Source: Acidobacteriota bacterium
GTDB lineage: Bacteria; Acidobacteriota; Aminicenantia; Aminicenantales; Saccharicenantaceae
Reading direction: 5' to 3'
NCBI GenBank assembly: GCA_033549365.1
Contig: JAWSUF010000001.1
Span: forward strand, 434,001-498,000
DNA: 64,000 bases
This document shows, piece by piece, positions 16,000 to 24,253 of this stretch; the stretch's first letter is position 1; every line of letters starts with the position of its first letter. Made by a program: the position numbers and the translations under genes. The notes below the pieces were generated by a model, which did no database searches, was not told the DNA's origin, and saw nothing but the letters and a program-made list of their open reading frames with translations.

Positions 16000-17300
16000 A
16001 CCTCTACGGAGTCGGCGGCCGTCCCGTCCTGCACAGCAAAAGTCCGCTTGTTCACGCCCACATCTTCGGACGCGCCGGATGCCGCTCCATCCGCATCGGC
16101 GCGGACACGGCGGAGGAGTTGGCGGGCCTTGTTCGAAGCGCGGGCATTCTGGGGCTGAACGTGACGGCGCCGTTCAAACGCAGCATTATGCCACTCCTCG
16201 ACGGTCTCGACGCGTCCGCATCCGCCGTCGGGGCCGTGAACACCGTCGTCAACTCCAGCGGGCACTTGACCGGGTTCAACACGGACCCGGACGGCGTGCT
16301 CTTCGCCCTCAAACAGAAGGGGATCCGGCCGGCCGGACTCCGCATCCTCGTTCTCGGTGCCGGAGGGGCGGGCCGGGCGGCGGCCGCATCGCTCGTCCGA
16401 AACGGCGGCCGGGTCACGGTCGCCAACCGGACGGATGACGTCGCGAAATCCTGCGCCGCGGCCTTCCGCTGCGGATGGACGCCGTTTTCCGGGTGGGTTC
16501 GTCGTCTCGACGCATTCGATCTTCTCGTCAACACCGTCCCGGTTTCCGCCGAAAACGCAACACCGCCGTCGAACCTCATCGTCCTCGACGCTCTCTATGC
16601 CAAGCGGCCTTTCGCGCCGGTCGCCGCGCGCCGGGGGTGCGTCTACATCCCCGGCGAGGCGTGGCTGTTCGGTCAGGCCCTGGCCTCCTGCCGTTTATGG
16701 AGGAAAATCCGCTCCGGATGCCTCGAACCGGCCGGCTGCGGCGAACCGCCGGCCCGTCTCTTCAAACCGCTCTACCCGGCACGAAAAATCCGCCGAGTCG
16801 CGCTCGCCGGCATCATGGGGGCGGGGAAAAGCACCGTCGGCCGCCTTCTCGCCGGCAGTCTGGGCCGGCCCTTCATCGACATGGACGCCCTGATCGCCGA
16901 GCGAGAGAGAATGTCCATTTCCGAGATCTTCCGGCGGCGGGGCGAGAACGTTTTCCGTGCGGTTGAAACCGAGATTCTTCAAACAGTCCTCCAGACGCCC
17001 CCCGCGGTTCTGGCTTTGGGGGGCGGAGCGGTCCTCCGCCCGGAAAATCGCGCGGCCCTACGCCGGAATTCTCTTGTCGTCTGGATCCACGCCGCGCCGG
17101 ACGCCGCATGGAAACGGGTTTCCGGCGCCGGCCGTCCCCTGCTGGAGAACCTGCCGGGCCGGGAAGCTTTCCGGAATCTCTGCGCCCGGCGCATGCGGTT
17201 TTATGCGGATGCGGCCGATCTCATGATCTCCGGGGAAAAATCTCCGGAACATATTGCGAGGCACATTCATGAAGACATTCATCAAACCCTCCAAGATTGA
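15996..17300 (+). CDS. aroEK: Shikimate dehydrogenase - shikimate kinase fusion
   Basis: One 434-residue chain holds two consecutive pathway enzymes. Residues 1 to about 255 are shikimate dehydrogenase, with HSKSPLVHAHIF, LNVTAPFK (catalytic Lys), GFNTDPDG and the NADP motif VLGAGGAGRAA. Residues about 270-434 are shikimate kinase, with P-loop AGIMGAGKSTVGRLLA, DMDALI, the FRAVETEIL region and GGGAVL. The chain converts 3-dehydroshikimate to shikimate 3-phosphate with NADPH and ATP. The linker is short and arginine/proline-rich. The GTG start overlaps the aroD stop and the end overlaps aroA by 32 nt. No frameshift or internal stop separates the halves. Confidence 0.94.
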   Translation: MNLYGVGGRPVLHSKSPLVHAHIFGRAGCRSIRIGADTAEELAGLVRSAGILGLNVTAPFKRSIMPLLDGLDASASAVGAVNTVVNSSGHLTGFNTDPDGVLFALKQKGIRPAGLRILVLGAGGAGRAAAASLVRNGGRVTVANRTDDVAKSCAAAFRCGWTPFSGWVRRLDAFDLLVNTVPVSAENATPPSNLIVLDALYAKRPFAPVAARRGCVYIPGEAWLFGQALASCRLWRKIRSGCLEPAGCGEPPARLFKPLYPARKIRRVALAGIMGAGKSTVGRLLAGSLGRPFIDMDALIAERERMSISEIFRRRGENVFRAVETEILQTVLQTPPAVLALGGGAVLRPENRAALRRNSLVVWIHAAPDAAWKRVSGAGRPLLENLPGREAFRNLCARRMRFYADAADLMISGEKSPEHIARHIHEDIHQTLQD

Positions 17301-18720
17301 CGGCCGGGTCGAGGCGCCCCCGTCGAAGAGCATGATGGCGAGAGCCGTCGCGGCCGCCGGGCTTGCCCCGGGCCGAAGCCTGATTCTGAATCCATCGTTT
17401 TGCGACGACGCCCGGGCCGCCTTGGGAATCGTCCAAACGCTGGGAGCGGAAGTTCATCTGGAGAGTGAATCCGCTTCGCATTTCCCCCTGCCAACGGTCG
17501 CTTCTCTCCCTGCCTCCCTTTCCCGCGCGGGGCATGAATCCCGCGCCGCCGCCAAGGGAGAATGCCCTCTTGGTTCACCCAACAGCCGGCTCCCCGCGGC
17601 AAGCCGCGGGATTGATCCGCCGGCCGTGATTCTCCGGAACCGTCTTCCGGACGACGCTCGTGATTCGGCCGTCCTGGCCATCACGGGCGGGAATCTTCAC
17701 GGCGGCGGCGATCTTTTCTGCGGCGAGTCCGGTTTCTGCCTGCGCCTGTTCACGCCCATCGCCGCCATGAACGCGGCCGGGCGGTCTCTCCACGGGCGCG
17801 AATCCCTGGCCGCCCGGCCGGTCGGCCCCGTCGAAGATCCGCTTCGGAGTCTCGGGGCGGAATGCCTCACGCGCAAAGGATTCCCCCCCGTCCGCGTCCG
17901 GGGCCCGCTTCGGGGCGGGGACTGCCGCGTCGACGCCGCCCTCAGCTCCCAGTTTCTGAGCGGGTTGCTCTTTGCGCTCCCGCTTGCCGAAAAGCCGTCG
18001 ATCGTGCGCGTGTCCGCACTGAACAGCAAACCCTATGTCGAAATGACCCGCCGCGTGTTGAAGGACTTCGGTGTCGTGATCGAGGCGGACGGGAACCGTG
18101 AATTCTTCATCGATGCCCCGCAGAATTTCCGCCCCCGCGAATTCCAAATCGAGGGGGATTGGAGCGGGGCGGCCTTTCTCCTCGTAGCGGGCGCCGTCGC
18201 GGGACGCGTCCGCATCTCCGGTCTGGACCTAGAATCCTCCCAGGCCGACCGGCACATCCTGGACGCACTCGAAGACTGTGGCGCCCGGATCGGCCATGCC
18301 GGAGGCGATGTCGTCGTCGAACGGACGGCGATGAGGGCGTTTCATTTCGACGCCGTCGACTGCCCCGATCTTTTCCCGCCGCTTGCGGCCCTGGCCTGTT
18401 ACTGCGAAGGGACAACCCGGATCCGCGGCGTCCATCGGCTTCGGGCCAAGGAAAGCGATCGGGCCGCCGCCCTGGCCGGGGAATTCTCCGCCGCAGGCGC
18501 GGATGTCGGCCTGGAGGGGGACATGTTGGTCATCCGGGGCCGGCCGCCGGCGGGCGGCGCCGCCCGGGCTCGAGGGGACCACAGGATCGCCATGGCCCTC
18601 GCCGTGGCCGGGCTCGGCGGCGGGAGCGGCATCGCCGTCGACGGCGCCGAATGCGTGTCCAAATCTTATCCCGAATTCTTCCGGGATCTCTCCCGGATAG
18701 GAGCGAACATCCATGAATAG
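17269..18720 (+). CDS. aroA: EPSP synthase (3-phosphoshikimate 1-carboxyvinyltransferase) with internal insertion
   Basis: This 483-residue protein transfers enolpyruvate from PEP to shikimate 3-phosphate. It has the APPSKSMMARA start (canonical SKSxxxR), GESGFCLRLF, SSQFLSGLLFALP, SKPYVEMTRR, GDWSGAAFL and the RAKESDRAAAL and DHRIAMALA motifs. Compared with the usual enzyme (about 430 residues) it carries about 65 extra residues between about positions 66 and 133. Their DNA is palindromic (17535-17615). The reading frame is intact through the insertion, so the gene is probably functional. ATG 17269 lies inside aroK; an in-frame start at 17254 is less likely. aroC overlaps its last codons. 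Confidence 0.94.
   Translation: MKTFIKPSKIDGRVEAPPSKSMMARAVAAAGLAPGRSLILNPSFCDDARAALGIVQTLGAEVHLESESASHFPLPTVASLPASLSRAGHESRAAAKGECPLGSPNSRLPAASRGIDPPAVILRNRLPDDARDSAVLAITGGNLHGGGDLFCGESGFCLRLFTPIAAMNAAGRSLHGRESLAARPVGPVEDPLRSLGAECLTRKGFPPVRVRGPLRGGDCRVDAALSSQFLSGLLFALPLAEKPSIVRVSALNSKPYVEMTRRVLKDFGVVIEADGNREFFIDAPQNFRPREFQIEGDWSGAAFLLVAGAVAGRVRISGLDLESSQADRHILDALEDCGARIGHAGGDVVVERTAMRAFHFDAVDCPDLFPPLAALACYCEGTTRIRGVHRLRAKESDRAAALAGEFSAAGADVGLEGDMLVIRGRPPAGGAARARGDHRIAMALAVAGLGGGSGIAVDGAECVSKSYPEFFRDLSRIGANIHE
17535..17615. repeat. REP-like palindromic element inserted in frame in aroA
   Basis: TGAATCCCGCG (17535-17545) and CGCGGGATTGA (17605-17615) are inverted copies with one mismatch. Inside lie CCAAGGG (17552-17558) with CCCTCTTGG (17565-17573), and a 7-bp hairpin CCCGCGG / CCGCGGG (17593-17599 / 17604-17610). 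It codes for a segment absent from normal EPSP synthases. This resembles palindromic elements that insert into open reading frames, such as those of Rickettsia. No second copy was found in the window. Confidence 0.65.
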
Positions 18721-19732
18721 CTTCGGCCGCATGTTCCGCATCCACATCTACGGCGAATCCCACGGACACGCCGTGGGCGTCGTCATCGACGGCTGCCCTC
18801 CCGGACTGGCTTTCGCCCCGGCGGACTGCCGGGTTGACCTCGGAAGGCGGGCGCCGGGCCGGCCGGGGACGACGGCCCGGCGTGAGCCGGATATTCCGGA
18901 AATTCAAAGCGGCATCTTCCAGGGCCGGACGACCGGCACCCCCATTGCCGTCCGGATCGAAAACGCGAATGTCCGGAGCGCGGATTACGACGATCTCCGC
19001 GACATTCCGCGCCCGGGACACGCCGATTTCGCCGCCCGGGTGAAATCCCGCGGATTCAACGACCCGCGCGGAGGCGGCATGTTTTCGGGACGCCTGACGG
19101 CGGGCCTCGTCGTCGCCGGGGTTCTTGCGAAAAAAATCATCGCGCCGCTTTCCGTTGCGGCCCGGCTCTCCGAGGCCGGGGGGCGGAGGGATGTCGAGGC
19201 GGAGGCGGCCCGGGCGGCCGCCGAAAACGACTCCTGCGGAGGGATCGTCGAATGCCGCGCCGAGGGCGTCCCGGCCGGCCTCGGAGAGCCGTTCTTCGAC
19301 TCCCTGGAATCCCTTCTCGGTCATATGATCTTTTCCATCCCGGGCGTCAAGGGCCTGGAATTCGGCGCGGGATTCGCCGCCGCCCGGATGCGGGGCAGCG
19401 CCTTCAACGACACGCCGATCGACGCCCGGGGCGCAACGGCAACGAACCATGCGGGCGGCGTTGCCGGAGGGATCACGACCGGCAACCTCCTCGAATTCCG
19501 GGCCGCTATCCGTCCGGCGGCCAGCATCGGACGACCGCAAAAAGCCTGGAACATCCGGACCGGCAAGCCCTGTGTCCTACGTGTCACGGGCCGCCACGAT
19601 GCCTGTTTCGCGCTCCGGGTTCCCGCCGTCATCGAGGCCGCGACGGCCATCGTTCTGGCCGATCTTCTTCTTTTGAACGCGGCCCGGAACGGCCGAGCCG
19701 ACTCCCCCGCCCCTCCAAGGAGGCAGCCATGA
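18713..19732 (+). CDS. aroC: Chorismate synthase
   Basis: This 339-residue protein makes chorismate from EPSP with reduced FMN. It begins NSFGRMFRIHIYGESHG, the family's first signature, and has RPGHADFAARVK and FNDPRGGGMFSGRLT, plus the C-terminal RPAASIGRPQ region. It overlaps aroA by 8 nt and trpE by 4 nt (ATGA), so chorismate formation runs directly into tryptophan-branch genes in one operon. The C-terminus ends in a short Pro/Arg tail without known function. Confidence 0.96.
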   Translation: MNSFGRMFRIHIYGESHGHAVGVVIDGCPPGLAFAPADCRVDLGRRAPGRPGTTARREPDIPEIQSGIFQGRTTGTPIAVRIENANVRSADYDDLRDIPRPGHADFAARVKSRGFNDPRGGGMFSGRLTAGLVVAGVLAKKIIAPLSVAARLSEAGGRRDVEAEAARAAAENDSCGGIVECRAEGVPAGLGEPFFDSLESLLGHMIFSIPGVKGLEFGAGFAAARMRGSAFNDTPIDARGATATNHAGGVAGGITTGNLLEFRAAIRPAASIGRPQKAWNIRTGKPCVLRVTGRHDACFALRVPAVIEAATAIVLADLLLLNAARNGRADSPAPPRRQP

Positions 19733-21192
19733 TTCATCCCGATGAAAAAACCTATCTTCGCGACGCCGCGTCCCATTCCGTCGTCCCCGTCTTCGAGGAG
19801 ATCCGTTCCGACTTCGAAACGCCGCTCTCGCTCTTTCTCAAGGCCCGCGGCATGTTCCTTCTGGAATCCATCGAACGCGGAGAAAACGTCGGCCGCTACT
19901 CGTTCATCACGCGGGGCACAAAATTCCGCATCACGTTCCGCGGCCGGGAGATCGCGATCGAGGAAACCGGGAAGGCGGAACCCGTGCTGCACACCGCTCT
20001 CGACAACCCGCTCGAAGAGGCCGGCCGATTCCTGGGAGGGTTGCGCGCGCCGGACCGTGCCGGCCTCCCGCCCTTCTCCGGCGGCGCCGTCGGCTATCTC
20101 GGCTACGAGACCGCCCGATATTTCGAGAACATTCCCGTCGTCGAAGACCGGTCCGGCGTTCCGGACGGGATCCTTGTCATTCCCGAAATGGTGCTCGTCT
20201 TCGATTCGGTCAAACGCTCGACCTTCGTCATCGCCGTGACCTTTCCCGGAGACGACCCCGCCGCAGCCTACGGCCGGGCCCTGGAGATCATCCGGGAAAC
20301 AGGCCGTCTCCTGGAGAAGCCTCTCCCTGCGCCGCAGGCCCGCCCCGCCGGCCCGGCGCCCGTCTTGCAACCGGACATCTCCAAGGCGGCGTTCCTCGAG
20401 GGCGTCGAAACGGTGAAACGGCACATCCGGTGCGGCGACATCATCCAGGCGGTCGTCTCGCAGCGCTTCACTGCGGAATCGGATCTTCCTCCCTTCGCGA
20501 TCTACCAGGCTCTGCGCCGGATCAATCCCTCGCCGTACCTGTTTTACCTTGACTTCGAAAGCTTTCAACTCATCGGTTCTTCCCCGGAAGTCATGGTCAA
20601 GGTTCAAAACGGCGAGCTTCTGACCAAGCCCATCGCCGGGACTCGGCCGCGGGGAACATCGCTCACCGAAGACACCCGCTTGAGTCGGGAGCTTCGGGCC
20701 GATCCCAAGGAGCGGGCCGAACACCTCATGCTCGTCGACCTGGCCCGGAACGACCTGGGGCGCGTCGCCGCCCCGGGCACGGTCGAGGTGACGGACTTCA
20801 TGAGCGTGGAGAAATACTCCCACGTCATGCATCTCGTATCAACGGTCAAAGCCGAGCTCGACTCCGGCCGGGACGTTTTCGACGTCGTCCGCGCGACCTT
20901 CCCGGCCGGGACGCTGACCGGCGCCCCCAAGATCCGGGCCATGGAGATCATCTCCGCCGTCGAAAAAAGACGCCGCGGCCCATACGGAGGCATGGTCCTT
21001 TACCTCGGCTTCAACGGCAACCTCGACTCCTGCATCACCATCCGGACCCTTCTCGTCGAGGGCCGCGGGGTAACGCTCCAGGCCGGGGCGGGAATCGTCG
21101 CCGATTCCCGCCCGGCCGCCGAGTACGAAGAAACCGTCGACAAGGCACGGGCCCTGTTCGAAGCCGTCGAGCGGGCCGCGCGGGGAGACTGA
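19729..21192 (+). CDS. trpE: Anthranilate synthase component I
   Basis: This 487-residue subunit converts chorismate plus ammonia to anthranilate. The N-terminal domain has MFLLESIERG, holding the LLES tryptophan-feedback motif. The catalytic domain has SQRF, SSPEVMVK, PIAGTRPRG, ERAEHLMLVDLARNDLGRV, FPAGTLTGAPKIRAM and GAGIVADS, all canonical. A strong AAGGAGG (19717-19723) precedes ATG 19729, which overlaps the aroC stop. Its glutaminase partner is the N-terminal half of the next gene. Confidence 0.97.
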   Translation: MIHPDEKTYLRDAASHSVVPVFEEIRSDFETPLSLFLKARGMFLLESIERGENVGRYSFITRGTKFRITFRGREIAIEETGKAEPVLHTALDNPLEEAGRFLGGLRAPDRAGLPPFSGGAVGYLGYETARYFENIPVVEDRSGVPDGILVIPEMVLVFDSVKRSTFVIAVTFPGDDPAAAYGRALEIIRETGRLLEKPLPAPQARPAGPAPVLQPDISKAAFLEGVETVKRHIRCGDIIQAVVSQRFTAESDLPPFAIYQALRRINPSPYLFYLDFESFQLIGSSPEVMVKVQNGELLTKPIAGTRPRGTSLTEDTRLSRELRADPKERAEHLMLVDLARNDLGRVAAPGTVEVTDFMSVEKYSHVMHLVSTVKAELDSGRDVFDVVRATFPAGTLTGAPKIRAMEIISAVEKRRRGPYGGMVLYLGFNGNLDSCITIRTLLVEGRGVTLQAGAGIVADSRPAAEYEETVDKARALFEAVERAARGD

Positions 21193-21193
21193 C

Positions 21194-22786
21194 ATGATCC
21201 TTCTCATCGACAACTACGATTCCTTCACCCACAATCTCTTCCAGGCCTTCCGCAAGCTCGGCCGGGAAGTCGCCGTGAGACGCAACGACGCCCTGACGGT
21301 CGAGGAGGCCGCGGCCCTGTCGCCCGACGCCGTCGTCATATCGCCCGGGCCGGGGACGCCCGAAACCGCGGGAATCTCCGTTCCTCTCATCCGGGCCCTG
21401 CAGGGCCGGGTCCCGATTCTCGGCGTCTGCCTCGGGCACCAGAGCATCGCCGCCGCCTTCGGCGGCGAGATCGTCCCGGCGGCCGAGCTCGTCCACGGCC
21501 GGGACTCGGAGATCCATCACGACGGAAAAGGCATTTTCTCCGGGATCGGAAACCCCTTCCGCGCCGTCCGCTACCACTCCCTGGCCGTCAGCCGGCCCGC
21601 CCTTCCCCCCGATCTGGAAATTTCCGCATGGACGGATGAGGGCGAAATCATGGGTCTCCGGCACACCCTCTACAGCATCGATGGCGTCCAGTTCCATCCC
21701 GAGTCGATCGGCACGGAATCGGGATTGCAAATCCTGTCGAATTTCCTCGCTCCTCCCTCCAAACCGTCCCCCCTGCAGACCGCGATCCGCACGGTCATGG
21801 ACGGGAAGGACCTCGATGCCGGAGAGGCCGAGATTGTCATGGAGGACATTTCCTCGGGCCGGGCGACTCAGACCCAAGTCGCCTGTCTGCTGACGGCCTT
21901 ATCCTGGAAAGGAGAAAGCGTCTCCGAGATCACGGGGTTCGCCCGCGTCCTGAGGAGAAAGGCCGTGCCCATTCCGCGGTCCGGCGGCGACGGGCCGCTT
22001 CTCGACACCTGCGGCACCGGAGGCGACGGCCGGGCGACGTTCAACATCTCGACGTGCGCCGCCCTGGTCGCGGCCGGAGCCGGAGTCACGGTGGCCAAGC
22101 ACGGCAACCGCTCGGTCACCTCCCGCTGCGGAAGCGCCGATCTTCTCGAGGCCCTGGGCGTCAACGTCACGGTTCCGCCCGAGGTCATGGGCCGGTCCCT
22201 TGAGGAGGCCGGAATGGCCTTTCTTTTCGCCCCGCGGCTTCACCCCTCGATGAAATTCGCCGTCCCCGTCCGGGCGGAAATCGGCATCCGCACGATTTTC
22301 AACATCCTCGGCCCCCTGGCGAATCCGGCCGGCGCCGACATCCAGATTCTCGGCGTCTTCCAGGACCGGCTCCGCCGCAAGATGGCCGAAAGCTTGGTCC
22401 GGCTGGGCGTCCGCCGGGCCATGGTCGTCCACGGCGAGGATGGAACGGACGAAATCACCCTCTGCGGCGCAACCCGCGTCTCCGAAGTCCGCGACGGCTG
22501 GATCCGCGACACCACGATCCGGCCGGAAGACGCCGGTCTTGCGCCCTGCCGGCCGGAGGACGTGCCGGGAGGGGACCTGAGAACGAACTGCGACATCGTC
22601 CTCGGCGTCCTGGGCGGCGCTCCGGGGCCGGCCCGGGACGTCGTCGTCCTGAACACGGCGGCCGCGATCATGCTGGCCGGTCTCGCACCGGATCTGCGCG
22701 AAGGGGCGCGCCGCGCCGAAGCCGCCATCGACGACGGATCGGCCATGAAGAAACTGGAGGCCCTCGTTGCCGTCACAAACCGCTGA
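21194..22786 (+). CDS. trpGD: Anthranilate synthase glutaminase - anthranilate phosphoribosyltransferase fusion
   Basis: This 530-residue fusion starts one nucleotide after the trpE stop. Residues 1 to about 190 are a class I glutamine amidotransferase: IDNYDSFTHNL, the nucleophile cysteine in GVCLGHQSIA and the catalytic HPES. From about residue 195 it is TrpD: DTCGTGGDGRATFNIST, VAKHGNRSVTSRCGSADLLEALGV, FLFAPRLHPSMK and GPLANPA. The protein passes ammonia to TrpE and adds phosphoribose to anthranilate. The trpGD fusion is also known from enterobacteria. The stop overlaps the TTG start of trpC. Confidence 0.97.
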   Translation: MILLIDNYDSFTHNLFQAFRKLGREVAVRRNDALTVEEAAALSPDAVVISPGPGTPETAGISVPLIRALQGRVPILGVCLGHQSIAAAFGGEIVPAAELVHGRDSEIHHDGKGIFSGIGNPFRAVRYHSLAVSRPALPPDLEISAWTDEGEIMGLRHTLYSIDGVQFHPESIGTESGLQILSNFLAPPSKPSPLQTAIRTVMDGKDLDAGEAEIVMEDISSGRATQTQVACLLTALSWKGESVSEITGFARVLRRKAVPIPRSGGDGPLLDTCGTGGDGRATFNISTCAALVAAGAGVTVAKHGNRSVTSRCGSADLLEALGVNVTVPPEVMGRSLEEAGMAFLFAPRLHPSMKFAVPVRAEIGIRTIFNILGPLANPAGADIQILGVFQDRLRRKMAESLVRLGVRRAMVVHGEDGTDEITLCGATRVSEVRDGWIRDTTIRPEDAGLAPCRPEDVPGGDLRTNCDIVLGVLGGAPGPARDVVVLNTAAAIMLAGLAPDLREGARRAEAAIDDGSAMKKLEALVAVTNR

Positions 22787-23558
22787 AACCCCGGACATTC
22801 TGGCGAGGATCATCCGGAGAATCCGGGAGGATGAACTCGGGCTCTTCGAGAATACCACGACCGACATCTTCCGGCCCGCGGAGAGGACGCGCCCCCGAGA
22901 CATCCTCACCACTCTCGGCGGGGGATTCGCGGTCATCGCCGAAATCAAGAAGGGCTCGCCGTCAAGAGGCCGGATCCGCGACATCGCCGACCCGGCGGCT
23001 CTCGCCCGGGATTACGAGGCGGGCGGGGCTGCGGCAGTTTCGGTCGTCACCGAGAAGAATTTCTTCCTCGGGGACAAGGCCGACCTGGGTCGGGTCCGGG
23101 ACGCCGTCTCTCTTCCGATCCTGCGCAAGGACTTCATCTTCCACCCCGCCCAGGTCCATGAATCCTTCGACCTCGGCGCGGACTTCATTCTCCTCATCGC
23201 CTCGATCCTGCATAAAAACGATATCGCCTCTCTCCTCGAAATCTGCCGCGGGCTGGGCATGGAAGCTCTCGTCGAGGTTCATGGCGCGGAAGATCTCGAA
23301 CGGGCCTTGGGCGCCGGCGCCAGGCTCATCGGCATCAACAACCGGGACCTGCGGGACTTCTCGGTCGATTGGACGCATGCGCTCCGTCTCCGGAAGGGCG
23401 TCCCGCCGGGAATCCCCGTGATCGCCGAGTCCGGAATCCGTTCGCCGGACCAAGTCCGAACCCTCCGGGACCGCGGTTTCGCCGGCGTTCTCGTCGGCGA
23501 ACACCTCCTGAGGCAGAAAAATCCCGGCCAAGCCCTCCGGGAGCTTCTCCATGGTTAA
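22767..23558 (+). CDS. trpC: Indole-3-glycerol-phosphate synthase
   Basis: This 263-residue TIM-barrel enzyme closes the indole ring. It shows VIAEIKKGSPSRG, SVVTEKNFFLG, the ILRKDFIFHPAQV block, EVHGAEDLERAL, IGINNRDLRDF and IAESGIRSPDQV, the family's conserved strands in order. The start is TTG at 22767, with GGAGG 6 nt upstream and a 20-nt overlap with trpGD. It is separate from trpF here, unlike the enterobacterial fusion, and overlaps trpF by 8 nt. Confidence 0.95.
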   Translation: MPSQTAETPDILARIIRRIREDELGLFENTTTDIFRPAERTRPRDILTTLGGGFAVIAEIKKGSPSRGRIRDIADPAALARDYEAGGAAAVSVVTEKNFFLGDKADLGRVRDAVSLPILRKDFIFHPAQVHESFDLGADFILLIASILHKNDIASLLEICRGLGMEALVEVHGAEDLERALGAGARLIGINNRDLRDFSVDWTHALRLRKGVPPGIPVIAESGIRSPDQVRTLRDRGFAGVLVGEHLLRQKNPGQALRELLHG

Positions 23559-24249
23559 GCTGAAAATCTGCGGGCTGACGCAACCGGAAGACGCGCGGCT
23601 CGCTGCGGATCTCGGCGCCGATTTTCTCGGTTTCATCTTCCACCCCGGATCGCCGCGATGCGCCGATCCGCACCGGGTCAGGGACATGGGAACGCCGGGG
23701 CGCGCCGCACCCCGGAAGGTCGGAGTCTTCGTCGACGCTCCGATCGCCGAAGTCCGGAGGATTTTCGAGGCATCGCGGCTGGACGTCGTCCAGCTCCACG
23801 GCCGGGAAACGCCGGAATACATCCGGGCGCTCGGACTTCCGGCCTGGAAAGCCCTGCGAACACGGGACGAGTCCGTGCTCCACGAGGCCGCCCGATTCCG
23901 GGACACCGTCATCGTCCTCGACTCCTATGTCGCGGGGCGGGCGGGCGGGACGGGGCGGCCGTTCGACCCGGTTCTCGTCCGCCGGGCGATCGAAACGGGC
24001 GCGAAGATTTTCGTAGCCGGCGGCGTCTCCAAGGCGAACGTCGCGGCGGCCGTATCCCTGCGGCCTTTCGGGGTGGATATCAACAGTTCGCTCGAAAAAA
24101 GCCCCGGCCGGAAAAGCCGCGAAAAAATGCAGCGGTTTTTCGAGGTTTGGCGCTCGATTCAAGAAGAGAACGCCCGGTCCGGCGGGCCGGATCCGAAGCG
24201 CCTCTTCGGGACGCCGGCCTTCCCGAAAAATGAACAAGAAACAGGATAA
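23551..24249 (+). CDS. trpF: Phosphoribosylanthranilate isomerase
   Basis: This 232-residue (beta/alpha)8 protein performs the Amadori rearrangement between TrpD and TrpC. It opens LKICGLTQPEDA (catalytic Cys), followed by ADFLGFIFHPGSPR, KVGVFVDAP, VVQLHGRE and the phosphate-binding VAGGVSKANV and GVDINSSLE. A C-terminal extension of about 25 residues after the barrel has no known role and overlaps an alternative early start of trpB at 24230. Confidence 0.94.
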   Translation: MVKLKICGLTQPEDARLAADLGADFLGFIFHPGSPRCADPHRVRDMGTPGRAAPRKVGVFVDAPIAEVRRIFEASRLDVVQLHGRETPEYIRALGLPAWKALRTRDESVLHEAARFRDTVIVLDSYVAGRAGGTGRPFDPVLVRRAIETGAKIFVAGGVSKANVAAAVSLRPFGVDINSSLEKSPGRKSREKMQRFFEVWRSIQEENARSGGPDPKRLFGTPAFPKNEQETG

Positions 24250-24253
24250 GATC

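Noticed and set aside
19252-19728. Long N-terminal extension of trpE inside aroC
   Set aside because: The frame is open by chance; AAGGAGG and family alignment fix the start at 19729.
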